DNA of 64,000 nt. It comes from Streptomyces xantholiticus (GTDB taxonomy: Bacteria; Actinomycetota; Actinomycetes; Streptomycetales; Streptomycetaceae). Below, one piece after another: positions 8,439 through 18,100 of the stretch (position 1 is the first letter of the stretch; the number at the start of each line of letters is the position of its first letter). Location: the NCBI RefSeq assembly GCF_014651015.1, contig NZ_BMWB01000014.1:124001-188000 (forward strand). The letters run 5' to 3'. Made by a program: the position numbers and the translations under genes. Below the pieces are notes generated by a model, which saw nothing but the letters and a program-made list of their open reading frames with translations, ran no database searches and had not been told where the DNA came from.

Positions 8439-9328
8439 GTGTGGGTTCCCGGTTCTGGTGCGACTGCGCGGGTGACCGCGGCACAGTCCTCGTCGCCGAA
8501 CCCCTGCTCGGCGGCGCGGGTGTGTGTCTGCGCGGCCGCGGCCGTGAGCGGGAGGCGCAGCCCTGCGGCGGCCGCCTGCTCCGTAGCGAGCATGAGGTCC
8601 TTCGCCATCAGGCGCAGCCGGAAGTCCGGCTCGTCGAAACGCCCGGTGGCCAGGCGCCGCGACTTGAACGACATGACCGGGGAGGCGAAGCCGCTGCCCG
8701 CGATCGTCCTGAGGACGAGCTGTTTGTCCAGGCCGGTGGCGGCCGCCAGTTCGGCGGCCTCGGCCATGGCCTGCACCTCTATCCCCATGAGGAGATTGAG
8801 CAGCAGTTTCATCCGCATGCCGGAGCCGAGTGCGCCCAGATGGACGACCTCCTTGCCCAGCAGTTCCAGCAGCGGCCTGCCTGCGGTGAAGACCCGCTCC
8901 TCGCCGCCGACGAACAGCCGCAGTTCGCCGTCGCGGGCGTGGTCGCGATTGCCCAGCATGCCGACGTCCATGACGGAGGGCACGTCCCCGGCGAGGCGGA
9001 CGATCTCCTCGGGGGCCACGGTGCTGGCGCAGATCAGGGCGCCGCGGTAGGTGCCCCTGGCCAGGACACCGTCCGGGCCGCGCAGCACGGTGCCGAGAGC
9101 GTCGCCGTCGGCGACCGTGCAGATCACGGCGCTGGTTCCCTCGGCGGCTTCGCTGGGACGGCCGGCGGCGACGGCGCCGGCCCGGGCGAGCGGCTCGGTC
9201 CGCTCCGGGGTGCGGTTCCAGACCCGCACCTGCATGCCTTGCGCGAGCAGGCGTGAGGCCACGCCGGTGCCCATCGTGCCGAGACCGAGCACGGCGACGG
9301 GACCGGGGCCGTTGTGGGTGCGTGTCAT
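8435..9328 (-). CDS. NAD(P)-dependent beta-hydroxyacid dehydrogenase (3-hydroxyisobutyrate dehydrogenase family)
   Basis: 297-residue dehydrogenase. The Rossmann motif VAVLGLGTMGTGVASRLL is near the N-terminus. DVGMLGN corresponds to the substrate-binding signature, and LGSGMRMKLLLNLLMG contains the catalytic Lys of the GxxxxxKxxxN motif. It oxidises a beta-hydroxy acid or, in the imine-reductase branch, reduces a C=N bond; the sequence alone does not decide. ATG at 9328 is chosen; an upstream extension lacks the family fold. Start overlaps the stop of the small monooxygenase gene and stop overlaps the amidohydrolase start (ATGA both times), implying coupled translation. Confidence 0.87.
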   Translation of the reverse strand: MTRTHNGPGPVAVLGLGTMGTGVASRLLAQGMQVRVWNRTPERTEPLARAGAVAAGRPSEAAEGTSAVICTVADGDALGTVLRGPDGVLARGTYRGALICASTVAPEEIVRLAGDVPSVMDVGMLGNRDHARDGELRLFVGGEERVFTAGRPLLELLGKEVVHLGALGSGMRMKLLLNLLMGIEVQAMAEAAELAAATGLDKQLVLRTIAGSGFASPVMSFKSRRLATGRFDEPDFRLRLMAKDLMLATEQAAAAGLRLPLTAAAAQTHTRAAEQGFGDEDCAAVTRAVAPEPGTHT

Positions 9329-9663
9329 GACTTGGCCTCCACGGTCTCCTTGACGACCCGGAACCGAAGAGACTGCGTCGAGTCGACCCAGGCACGAAGC
9401 GGGGCCACCAGTGCGCGATGGTCCTCGCTCTGCTGCCAGGCGAAGAAGTGTTCGGGTGTCTCCCATTCGCTGGTGATCACCCACTGCCGGGAGTCGTCGA
9501 CCGGGGCGCCCAGTCGTTCGACAATGTGCCCTGGGGTACGAGCAACGGACTTCCGCATCTGCTCGTACATCTCCAGAAATCCCTGTTCGCCGCCCTCGAT
9601 CACACGGACCGCGAAAACCACGGAAAGCCTTTCGGCCGTCTGGCCGTTCTGCACAGTGCCCAT
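9325..9663 (-). CDS. antibiotic-biosynthesis-monooxygenase-like small protein (dimeric alpha-beta barrel)
   Basis: 112-residue protein of the dimeric alpha+beta barrel type. VVFAVRVIEGGEQGFLEMYE resembles the first strand and helix, and EWETPEHFFAWQQSEDHRAL matches the W...F..W..S..H pattern of ABM/quinol monooxygenases. Members oxygenate aromatic substrates without cofactor or act as small binding proteins. First gene of the leftward four-gene operon, with a very strong ribosome site (AGGAGG six bases before the ATG). Promoter not identified in the non-coding stretch upstream. Confidence 0.8.
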   Translation of the reverse strand: MGTVQNGQTAERLSVVFAVRVIEGGEQGFLEMYEQMRKSVARTPGHIVERLGAPVDDSRQWVITSEWETPEHFFAWQQSEDHRALVAPLRAWVDSTQSLRFRVVKETVEAKS

Positions 9664-10275
9664 GTCTCCTCCTAATGGTGAGATCCGGCAGGACACGCTT
9701 CCCAAGGACTCACACCCCCCGTGGCGGTGCAACTCCGATGGGTGCACGACCCGGTCGGGAGCAGGGCTTTTCGTCCGCCACTTGGGCCGTCCGGGTGAGT
9801 TCGGAAGAGGCCTCTGCGGGGGCGGTTCCCAGGGCCGCGTGGAGCGCCGCGGGGCATCTGCCGACACCGGGACGGCGGACTCCTCCCGAGTGGTTTCCCG
9901 TGGCACTCGTGGCGCCGCCGCCTGGGCCGCGGCGCGGCGCGGGGCCTCGACGTCCTCGCCGACCGGGCCGTACGTTCGCACGCCGCACGTGCGGCGTGCG
10001 GCGTGCGGCGTGCGAGCAGGACGTTGCCGGGCGGATCTCTCGGGGACACCGGGCCGACGTCCGCCGCGGACCCGTCTCCGCTCCCGCCGATGAACCGGCA
10101 AAGGCGCCCATCACCCCTGACGTCGACCGGCGGACCGTCGCCCACCGCGGCCGCGGCAGCGGGGAGTGGCCCCTTCGCCGCGCCCTCGCGGGGACGACCC
10201 ACGATGCGCAGCCGTTCCGGCGCAGCGGTCTCCGTTCGTGGGAACTGTGTCGGCGCCCTCCTCCGGAGTCGCCGG
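9664..10275. other. 612-base intergenic region, no gene recognised
   Basis: Lies between the start of the leftward operon and a rightward methyltransferase fragment, so it should hold the operon promoter. Open frames are Arg/Pro-rich with no ribosome sites and I see no protein family. The notable object is the palindrome and heptamer array at 9977-10014. Confidence 0.5.
9977..10014. repeat. 24-bp perfect palindrome followed by GCGGCGT heptamer array
   Basis: Bases 9977-10000 are a perfect 24-bp palindrome centred on CACGTG. Its right arm runs into repeated GCGGCGT units (9991-10014). It can form a long hairpin or be a dimeric-regulator site. It lies 314 bases upstream of the leftward operon start, so an operator role is only a possibility. 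Confidence 0.85.
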
Positions 10276-10668
10276 ATGAATGAGCCTTCCTACCCGGCCG
10301 CGGTCCGGGAGTCCTACGACACCGTCGCCGTCGATCACGCCCAACAGGTCAAGAGGCCGGCGGAGTTGGATCCGTTGTCACGTGCGAAGCCGGGCGCGTT
10401 CGCCGATCTCGTGCAGGAGGCTGATCGTGGACCGGTCGCAGACCTGGGATGCGGCCCCGGACTGGTGACGGCACACCTGGCCGGGCTGGGGGTGCCCGCG
10501 TTCGGGGTCGACCTGTCGCCGAAGATGATCGAGGTGGCGCGGCAGCTCAATCCGCGGCTCACCTCCGGAAGAAACGGCTGTGGCCGGCGCGGTAGCCGTA
10601 CTGCGCCCGTCCGGCCAGGTCTGAGCGCTTCATGGTCTCCCGCGAGCGGCCGCATTCTGACCATCTAG
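10276..10668 (+). pseudogene. truncated class I SAM-dependent methyltransferase
   Basis: Starts like a Streptomyces methyltransferase (MNEPSYPAAVRESYDTVA) and contains SAM-binding motif I VADLGCGPGLVTAHLAGLG and motif II FGVDLSPKMIEVAR. After ARQLNPRL the homology stops and the frame ends in Arg/Ser-rich sequence at 131 residues, against about 200-250 for the family. A different frame just downstream reads PEETAVAGAVAVLRPSGQV, which looks like a C-terminal piece. An internal deletion with frameshift is the simplest explanation. It would lack the catalytic half and is probably not functional. Confidence 0.7.
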
Positions 10669-10825
10669 GATGTCGGCCGCGCGTAGACGTCACATGAGGT
10701 TGACGTCCACGCGCGGTCCTGCGTCACGCGCGGTCGAGTCCCATGTGCGGTCGTGCGTCCGCGAGCCGTCCATCCGGCTTTGTCCGGGTGGCTGTATCCA
10801 GCTGTATCTACGGGGGAGAACTTCG

Positions 10826-12214
10826 GTGTTCGGAATCATCAGGCCATGCCGTCATCGCCTGGGCGAGGGCATGCGTACCGAGTGGATGGCGCATCTGTGT
10901 GGGCTGTGCCTGGCGCTGCGCGGCGAGTACGGGCAGTTCGCGCGGGTGGCCACCAACTACGACGGCCTGATCGTCTCGGTGCTGACCGAGGCGCAGTCGG
11001 AGCGTACCGGCGACTGGCGGCGAGGTGCCGGTCCGTGCCCGCTGCGCGGGATGCGGTCGGCGGACGTGGCGCAGGGCGAGGGCGCGCGGCTGGCAGCGAC
11101 GGTGTCGCTGGTGCTGGCCGCGGCGAAGATACGGGACCATGTGGCCGACGGCGACGGCCTGTTGGGGCGACGCCCGGTGACGCTGGCGGCACGCCGGATC
11201 GCCCAGGGCTGGGACCGTGCGGGCGCCGCGGGCGGCGAACGGCTCGGATTCGACACCGCGGTGCTGCTCGGCGCGGTCGAACGCCAGGCGGAGATCGAGC
11301 GGTTGACCGGCCCCGGCGGCTCGCTGCTGACGGTCACGGAGCCCACGGAGACGGCAACCGCCGCCGCCTTCGCGCACACCGCGGTACTCGCGGAGCGCCC
11401 GGACAACGTCGAACCGCTGGCGGAGGCCGGCCGTCTGTTCGGTCGGCTGGCGCATCTGCTGGACGCGGTGGAGGACCTGGACGCGGACGAGGCGTCCGGC
11501 GCATGGAACCCGATCGCCGTGACCGGCGCGGACCGCGCCGAGGTGCGTCGGCTCTGCGACGACGCCGTCCATGGGATCCGACTCGCCCTGTCCGACATCG
11601 AGTTCGTCGACGGGCGGCTGGTACGTGCGCTTCTGGACGGCGAGTTGGAGCGTGCCGTCGACCGCGTCTTCGACCTCCGGCATCGTCACCACCAGCACCG
11701 CCCCCAGGCGCGGGGCCCGCGCATGTTGCCTTGGCTGGGACGCCGTACGGCGACGGAGAGGCCCTCGGAGACCGGCACGGGCACGGCCTGCGGCGTCGGG
11801 GCGCTTGCGGGCGCGGCCCCGGAGGGCGCCTCGATGGCATCGGGCCGGCCGCTCGAGGGGCAGTGCCGGCGGTGCGGTCAGTGGCGCCGGTTGTGCGGCG
11901 ATTGCGGGCTGTGCTTCAACTGCTGCACCTGCAACGAGGACCCCGGCCAGGATGACGGAGAGCCCCTGCAGTTCGGCGACGGCAACCGCAACGGCGGTTC
12001 GGGCCAGGATGGTTCCGGCCGGGACGGTTCCGGGGGCGACGGCTGGTTCGGCGGCCCGGGCAGCGGCAACTCGGGCGGTTCCTCCGGCGGTTCGGGCGGC
12101 GGCGGTCGTGGATCCGGTGGCTCGGGTGGTTCCGGCGGTGGCTCGGGTGACGGCTGCGGCGGTGGCGGTGGCTGCTGCAATCCGTGCAAGTGCTGCTGCG
12201 ACTGCTGCGACTGA
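10826..12214 (+). CDS. DUF5685 family protein with Gly/Ser-rich linker and Cys-rich tail
   Basis: 462-residue protein. The first roughly 290 residues match the actinobacterial DUF5685 family: MFGIIRPCRH, then HLCGLCLALRGEYG with a CxxC pair, and further conserved Cys residues (CPLRGM). Biochemical role unknown. A second module follows: CRRCGQWRRLCGDCGLCFNC, likely a metal-binding knuckle; then about 70 residues almost wholly Gly/Ser/Asp; then a terminal cluster with nine Cys in about 17 residues (GGCCNPCKCCCDCCD). The GTG at 10826 is supported by GGGGGAGAA; an upstream extension in the same frame has no site. A short ORF (frameshifted) follows 7 bases later, suggesting an operon. Confidence 0.8.
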   Translation: MFGIIRPCRHRLGEGMRTEWMAHLCGLCLALRGEYGQFARVATNYDGLIVSVLTEAQSERTGDWRRGAGPCPLRGMRSADVAQGEGARLAATVSLVLAAAKIRDHVADGDGLLGRRPVTLAARRIAQGWDRAGAAGGERLGFDTAVLLGAVERQAEIERLTGPGGSLLTVTEPTETATAAAFAHTAVLAERPDNVEPLAEAGRLFGRLAHLLDAVEDLDADEASGAWNPIAVTGADRAEVRRLCDDAVHGIRLALSDIEFVDGRLVRALLDGELERAVDRVFDLRHRHHQHRPQARGPRMLPWLGRRTATERPSETGTGTACGVGALAGAAPEGASMASGRPLEGQCRRCGQWRRLCGDCGLCFNCCTCNEDPGQDDGEPLQFGDGNRNGGSGQDGSGRDGSGGDGWFGGPGSGNSGGSSGGSGGGGRGSGGSGGSGGGSGDGCGGGGGCCNPCKCCCDCCD

Positions 12215-12221
12215 ACGACGG

Positions 12222-12613
12222 ATGAGCCCGGGCGGGCTCCCGCCCCCGGAGGAATTCGCCTGGCTGGGCGGCCGGCTCACGAGCCAGGCCGCCCCCCGGA
12301 CGAGAACAGCTGGGTGGAGCAGTGCGGTGTGACCGCGAGCTACAGGGCGCTGCGGGAAGGGAGTGACCTGATCCCGCTCGTGGTGCACCCGACCGACCGG
12401 GTCACCTTCACCGACGGCACCAAGGCGCCCTACGGCTCGGCCGCCACGGCCACCGCTGACGGTCTCACGCTGCGCTGTGGACGCACCACGGTCCTGATCC
12501 GTTGGGAGGTCCCGCGCCCCGCGAGCCTCACCGCGACGCCCACCACATTTCTGCGCGACGGTGCCCGCCGGGCCCATGCGCTGCGCATCCCGCACGGGGC
12601 GCGCTCCGCCTGA
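12222..12613 (+). pseudogene. small conserved-looking protein gene broken by a one-base shift
   Basis: Reading from ATG 12222 gives MSPGGLPPPEEFAWLGG... and meets a stop at 12330. Adding one base inside the six-C run at 12292-12297 joins this to PDENSWVEQCGVTASYRALR, which runs to 12613 as one protein of about 130 residues with good codon bias. I infer a single gene with a -1 lesion in a homopolymer, which may be real or a sequencing error. If real, the downstream part could still start at the GTG at 12314 or 12329. Function not recognised. The 7-base gap from the DUF5685 gene suggests cotranscription. Confidence 0.6.
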
Positions 12614-12655
12614 CGGTCTCCTTCGGCTGAATCCTCCTCATCCGCCGGAACGGCG

Positions 12656-12680
12656 CCGGTCCCGGTCGGCATGGGACCGG
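12656..12680. terminator. hairpin between convergent genes
   Basis: CCGGTCCC (12656-12663) pairs perfectly with GGGACCGG (12673-12680) around a 9-base loop, in the gap between the rightward DUF5685 operon and the leftward RNase H gene. Likely terminator; no T-tract. Confidence 0.55.
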
Positions 12681-12710
12681 GAGCGGACACGTGCCCGTCC
12701 TCGGCGCGGT

Positions 12711-13415
12711 CTACGGGGCGGAAGCGGCAGCCGGGGCGCAGGAGGGGTGTCCCCAGCCTTCGGGGTTCTTGGCGATCGTGTCGCCCTTGGCATAGGGCCG
12801 GCCGCAGCGGCACCGGCCCGGAAACTTCGCCGTGACCGAACCGCGCGACGATCCCGGGGAAGACGAGCGCCGGGGCCGGCCGGGACGGCGGGAGGGTGCG
12901 CCGCCGGTCGCGGAGTCCGACGCGGTCTCGGGCGGCGGCAGCACGGAGCCCACCGCGGAACCGGCCGGCTGCTGAGTGCGGGCGGTGTGACTGGCGGCGG
13001 CGTCCGCGGCCGCGTTCAACCGGTCCCCGTCGACCTGGTGCGCGGGAGTGTGGACGAACTCCACGTCCCGGCCCGTCAGCAGGGTGTCGATCGCGACGAC
13101 GAGGTCCTGGTTGGCCACCGGGGTTCCGGCGGCCGTCTTCCATCCCCTGCGGCGCCAGCCCGCGAGCCAGGTGGTGACCGCCTTCATCGCGTACTGCGAG
13201 TCCATCCGCACCTGCAGCGGCAGCGCCGGGTCTGTCGCCTCGAGCAGTTGCCGCAGCGCGGTCAGCTCGGCGACGTTGTTGGTCGCCCGGCCGAGCGGGC
13301 CGGCCGCCCAGGACGCCACCTCGCCGTCCGCACCGGCGATGACCCACGCCCAGGCCGCCGGCCCGGGATTCCCCTTCGACGCCCCGTCACACGCGGCGAT
13401 GTTCCGTTCCACCAT
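12711..13415 (-). CDS. rnhA: ribonuclease HI with C-terminal extension
   Basis: 234-residue protein whose first roughly 150 residues are RNase HI, cutting RNA in RNA-DNA hybrids. Acidic metal ligands are visible in ACDGASKGNPG (Asp), NNVAELTAL (Glu), RMDSQYAMKAV (Asp) and DRLNAAADAAA (Asp). After a Ser/Pro/Arg-rich linker comes a second small domain, GRCRCGRPYAKGDTIAK...HPSC, with CxC and a later Cys that look like a metal site; this tail occurs in streptomycete relatives. ATG at 13415 is chosen because the upstream in-frame sequence is not RNase-like. The gene symbol is by domain; Streptomyces carry other RNase H genes. Confidence 0.88.
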   Translation of the reverse strand: MVERNIAACDGASKGNPGPAAWAWVIAGADGEVASWAAGPLGRATNNVAELTALRQLLEATDPALPLQVRMDSQYAMKAVTTWLAGWRRRGWKTAAGTPVANQDLVVAIDTLLTGRDVEFVHTPAHQVDGDRLNAAADAAASHTARTQQPAGSAVGSVLPPPETASDSATGGAPSRRPGRPRRSSSPGSSRGSVTAKFPGRCRCGRPYAKGDTIAKNPEGWGHPSCAPAAASAP

Positions 13416-13523
13416 TCGCCCATGCTGCCACGGCGCCGCGACCATGTTCGGCGTCGGCGGTGTTGTCCGTGGCACGGTGCAGGATCAGTACACCGATTCT
13501 GCGCAGGAGATGGGGCACCCACC

Positions 13524-13865
13524 GTGTCGATCACGAACCAGCAGGTGAAAGAGCATGTATTCCTGCAAGAGCTGTACGCGGACGCCTACTTCCCGGATCA
13601 CGTCCTCGACAAAGGACGAGGGATACTGCTGGGCCTGTGTGAGCGGATCGAGGCGGAGCGTCCGTCGGGCCTGGCGGCGCTGTACGTACTCACAGAAGCG
13701 GCGACGAAGGAGTTCAACGCGCTGGAGGCCGAGTTCGAGGCCGCCGGGAGCGGGATCGAGACCGTCGCCCGCGAGGAGATCGCCGAGGACTTCTGGTTCG
13801 TGGCGTCGGCGTACGGGTTCGGAGACGCGGATGCGGAGGAGCTGATCGCTGCCAGGGAGTGGTGA
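13524..13865 (+). CDS. DUF5713 family protein
   Basis: 113-residue cytoplasmic protein matching the DUF5713 family along its length, from ITNQQVKEHVFLQELYADAY through IETVAREEIAEDFWFVASAYG to the acidic C-terminus. It is mostly helical and acidic, with no catalytic motif evident. Function is not known for the family. GTG at 13524 starts the conserved region, and upstream sequence in this frame is not conserved. It stands alone, divergent from RNase H, and is followed by a decayed WD40 gene on the other strand. Confidence 0.85.
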   Translation: MSITNQQVKEHVFLQELYADAYFPDHVLDKGRGILLGLCERIEAERPSGLAALYVLTEAATKEFNALEAEFEAAGSGIETVAREEIAEDFWFVASAYGFGDADAEELIAAREW

Positions 13866-13962
13866 AGCCGGCTGACCAGCAGGGGTCCGGGCCGACGCGA
13901 CGACCGCCGCCGCCCGGGATTCGCACGGGTGCGCCGGCAGGGGCCACGCGCGGAGTGATGTC

Positions 13963-14864
13963 TCACTCGGGTGCCGGCAGGAGGTAGGCGCGCCGCTCCT
14001 CGGCGGTGGGCGCGCGGAAGACGCGGGTGCGGGCCTGGTGCAGCAGGGCGTCGAGGTCGGGGTCTTGCGGGACCCAGATGCGTACGATCCGGTCGCGGGA
14101 CGCAGTCGCCGGGCGCGAGCCGTCCGAGTGCCAGGCCAGGCCGTTCGCCCAATCGGCGTGGACGCCGAGCACGGCGACCTGGGTCGCGGTTTCCGGGTCC
14201 CACAGCCGGACCGTGCGGTCGCGGGAGACGGATGCGAGGCGGCGGCCGTCGGGGACCAGTCGATCTTCCAGGCGTGGTCCTGCTGGCCGTGGAGCGTGAT
14301 GACGGGCGTGCCGTCGTCCGCGTTCCAGACGACGACCCTCCGGTCGGTGGCCGAGGTCGCGAGACGGCGGCTGTCCGACGACCAGGCCGCTCCGCTGATC
14401 CAGTCGTCGTGACCGCGTACAGCCGTTCCGCGCGCCAGTACGTGCACGATCCCACCGGTGGCGGCGTCCCAGATCCTCGCGCGACGCGGTGGCGATGCGA
14501 CGCCCGTCGGGTGACCACGAGACGGTGGACAGCTCGTCGGTGTGACCGAGCAGCGGCGTGCCTGCGCCGGTGCCGTCGGCGCGCCGGCTCACGGCGGTCC
14601 CGTCCTAGAGGGCTGCCACCAGCCGCGCTTCGTCGGGCGACCAGGCCACGCCGGAGATTTCTCCGCCGCTGCGCAGCACGACAGTGCGGCGCCCGGTGCC
14701 GGCGTCCCGGATCCGTATGGTGCCGTCCTGCGAGGCCCCGGCGACGCGGGTGCCGTCCGACGACGACGGGTTCGGTGTCGTCGCCGTCCGCCGCCGGCCA
14801 GCGCGGAGGCCCCGACGAGGACGAGCAGGACATCGAGCACGAGCCCCAGCAACCGTCGATCCAT
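13963..14864 (-). pseudogene. decayed WD40-repeat protein gene
   Basis: Remnant of a WD40 beta-propeller protein. An N-terminal membrane segment (MDRRLLGLVLDVLLVLVGAS) starts at 14864. WD blades such as DGTRVAGASQDGTIRIRDAG, HTDELSTVSWSPDGRRIATA, WISGAAWSSDSRRLATSA and DGRRLASVSRDRTVRLWD are spread over different frames. Lesions I can place are an in-frame TAG at 14605-14607, an indel near 14475-14482 and a one-base loss near 14251-14254; an additional frame change lies nearer the 5' end. Full proteins of this type are much longer, often with an N-terminal ATPase or kinase domain that is absent here. Not functional as read. Confidence 0.8.
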
Positions 14865-15124
14865 GGTCCGACAACCTGACCGCCGCCACTGGTGGGCGAG
14901 CAGACGCATCCTCCAAGTCACCACTTTCACAGGGAGAACGGTGCGAAACCGTGCAAGGTGTCGGGGAGCCGCAGGTGACCGGCCTCGGAAAAGTGACGCA
15001 CGTCCTGGCTGCCTGGGCATCGTTCCTGGTAGCCAGGGCCCTACGCTGAGCGCTACGGAGCGTTCCAAGATCACAGCGGTCGCCGGGGACACCCGTGAGC
15101 GGCCACCACACGAGACGGAGCGAG

Positions 15125-18100
15125 ATGTTCGGCAAACTACTGGTCGCCAACCGCGGTGAGATCGCGATCCGGGCCTTCAGGGCGGCATTCGAGCTCGGTG
15201 TCTCGACCGTGGCCGTCTTCCCCCACGAGGACCGCAACTCGCTGCACAGGGCGAAGGCGGACGAGGCGTACCGGATCGGCGAGCCCGGCCACCCCGTGCG
15301 GGCGTACCTCTCCGTCGACGAGATCGTGAAGGCCGCCCGCCAGGCGGGCGCCGACGCGGTCTACCCCGGCTACGGGTTCCTGTCGGAGAACCCGGAGCTG
15401 GCCGCGGCGTGCGCCGAGGCCGGCATCACCTTCGTGGGCCCGCCGGCATCGGTGCTGAACCTGACCGGCAACAAGGCCCGGGCTGTCGCGGCGGCGCGCG
15501 AGGCCGGCGTGCCGGTTCTGAAGTCGTCGGCGCCCACGTCCGACGTGGACGAGCTGATCCGCTCGGCCGAGGACATCGGTTTCCCCGTGTTCGTCAAGGC
15601 CGTCGCCGGCGGCGGCGGACGCGGTATGCGACGGGTCGAGCGGCCCGCCGACCTGCGGGAGGCGGCCGAGGCAGCCATGCGCGAGGCGCGCTCCGCCTTC
15701 GGTGACGCGACCGTGTTCCTGGAGCAGGCCGTGATCGACGCCCGTCACATCGAGGTGCAGATCCTCGCCGACGCCGACGGCAATGTGGTGCATCTCTACG
15801 AGCGGGACTGCTCGGTGCAGCGGCGTCACCAGAAGGTCGTCGAGATCGCACCGGCGCCCAGTCTCGATCCCGGGCTGCGGGACCGTATCTGCGCCGATGC
15901 CGTCGCGTTCGCCCGGCACATCGGCTATGTGAACGCCGGCACGGTGGAGTTCCTCGTCGACGCGCGCGGCAACCATGTCTTCATCGAGATGAACCCGCGC
16001 ATCCAGGTCGAGCACACGGTCACCGAGCAGGTCACCGGCCGGGACCTGGTGATCGCACAGCTGCGCATCGCCTCGGGCATGACGCTTCCCGAGCTGAATC
16101 TGACGCAGGAGAGCATCACGCTGTCCGGCGCAGCCCTGCAGTGCCGGATCACGACCGAGGACCCGGCCAACGGTTTCCGGCCCGACACCGGGACCATCTC
16201 GGCCTACCGTTCCCCCGGCGGCCCCGGCGTGCGGCTCGACGGCGGCACCGTGCACACCGGCGCGTCGGTCTCGGCCCACTTCGACTCCCTGCTGGTCAAG
16301 CTGACCTGCGAGGGACACGACCACGCGAACGCGGTACGGCGGGCCCGGCGGGCCATCGCCGAGTTCCGCATCCGGGGTGTGGCGACCAACCTGCCGTTCC
16401 TGGGCGCCGTGCTGGACGACCCGGACTTCCAGGCGGGGCGGGTGACCACGTCCTTCATCGACGAGCGCCCGCACCTGCTGCGTACTCGGCCGCCGGCCGA
16501 CCGGGGCAGCCGCATCCTGGGCCATCTCGCGGAGACGACCGTCAACCGTCCGCACGGTCCGCGTCCTTCGGTCGTGGAGCCGGTGGACAAGCTGCCCGCC
16601 ACGGACCTCGCGGCTGCCCCCGCCGACGGCTCACGGCAGCGGCTGGCGGCGCTCGGGCCCGAGCGGTTCGCCGAGGAGCTGCGCAAGCAGTCCGCCGTGG
16701 CCGTCACGGACACCACCTTCCGCGACGCCCACCAGTCGCTGCTGGCGACCCGGGTGCGCACCCGGGACCTGCTCGCGGTGGCGCCCCACGTCGCCCGTAC
16801 CGCTCCTGAGTTGCTGAGCCTCGAGTGCTGGGGCGGCGCGACCTTCGACGTGGCGCTGCGGTTCCTCGCGGAGGACCCGTGGGAGCGGCTCGCCGCACTG
16901 CGGGAGGCCGTGCCGAACATCTGCACCCAGATGCTGCTGCGCGGCCGCAACACGGTGGGATACACGCCTTACCCGACGGAGGTGACCGACGCGTTCGTGG
17001 CCGAGGCCGCCGCCACCGGCATGGACGTCTTCAGGATCTTCGACGCGCTCAACGACGTTTCGCAGATGCGCCCCGCGATCGACGCCGTACGGGCGACGGG
17101 AACGTCGCTGGCCGAGGTCGCACTCTGCTACACGGCCGACCTGTCGAACCCGGCGGAGAAGCTCTACACGCTGGACTACTACCTGCGTCTGGCCGAGGAG
17201 ATCGTGGAGGCCGGGGCGCACGTCCTGGCCATCAAGGACATGGCGGGCCTGCTGCGTCCGCACGCCGCACGCACCCTGGTGACGGCGCTCCGGAAGCGTT
17301 TCGACCTGCCCGTGCACCTGCACACGCACGACACGGCGGGAGGTCAGCTCGCCACCCTGGTCGCGGCGATCGACGCCGGGGTCGACGCCGTGGACGCGGC
17401 CGTCGCGTCGATGGCCGGAACGACCAGTCAGCCCTCGCTGTCCGCGCTGGTCGCGGCGACGGACCACACCGAGCGGGCGACCGGCCTGTCGCTGCAGGCC
17501 GTAGGTGACCTGGAACCCTACTGGGAGGCGGTACGGAAGGTGTACCGGCCCTTCGAGTCGGGCCTCGCGTCGCCCACCGGCCGTGTCTACCACCACGAGA
17601 TCCCCGGCGGGCAGCTGTCGAACCTGCGGCAGCAGGCCATCGCGCTCGGCCTGGGCGACCGGTTCGAGCTGGTCGAGGACTACTACGCGGCGGCCGACCG
17701 CATGCTGGGCCGCCTGGTCAAGGTCACACCGTCCTCGAAGGTCGTGGGCGACCTGGCGCTGCACCTGGTGGGCGCCGGGGTTTCGGCGGACGCCTTCGAG
17801 TCGTCACCGGAGAAGTTCGACGTCCCGGACTCGGTGATCGGCTTCCTGCGCGGCGAACTGGGTGACCCGCCCGGTGGCTGGCCGGAGCCGTTCCGCAGCA
17901 GGGCGCTGGCGGCCCGGCCGCCGCAGGCAGAGCCGCCGCGGCTGTCCGAGGACGATCGGCGGGGTCTGCGCGACGAGCGCCGCTCCACGCTCAACCGGCT
18001 GCTGTTCCCCGGCCCGGCGAAGTCGTTCGAGACCCATCGGGAGCACTACGGCGACACCTCGGTGCTCTCGACGAAGGACTTCTTCTACGGGCTCGAGCCC

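Noticed and set aside
9325..10101. Longer N-terminus for the small monooxygenase
   Set aside because: The extension is Arg/Pro-rich and non-homologous; ATG 9663 has a perfect AGGAGG.
10808..12595. 595-codon leftward open frame opposite the DUF5685 gene
   Set aside because: Repetitive Ala/Arg/Gly translation, no ribosome site, and it mirrors the codon structure of the real rightward gene.
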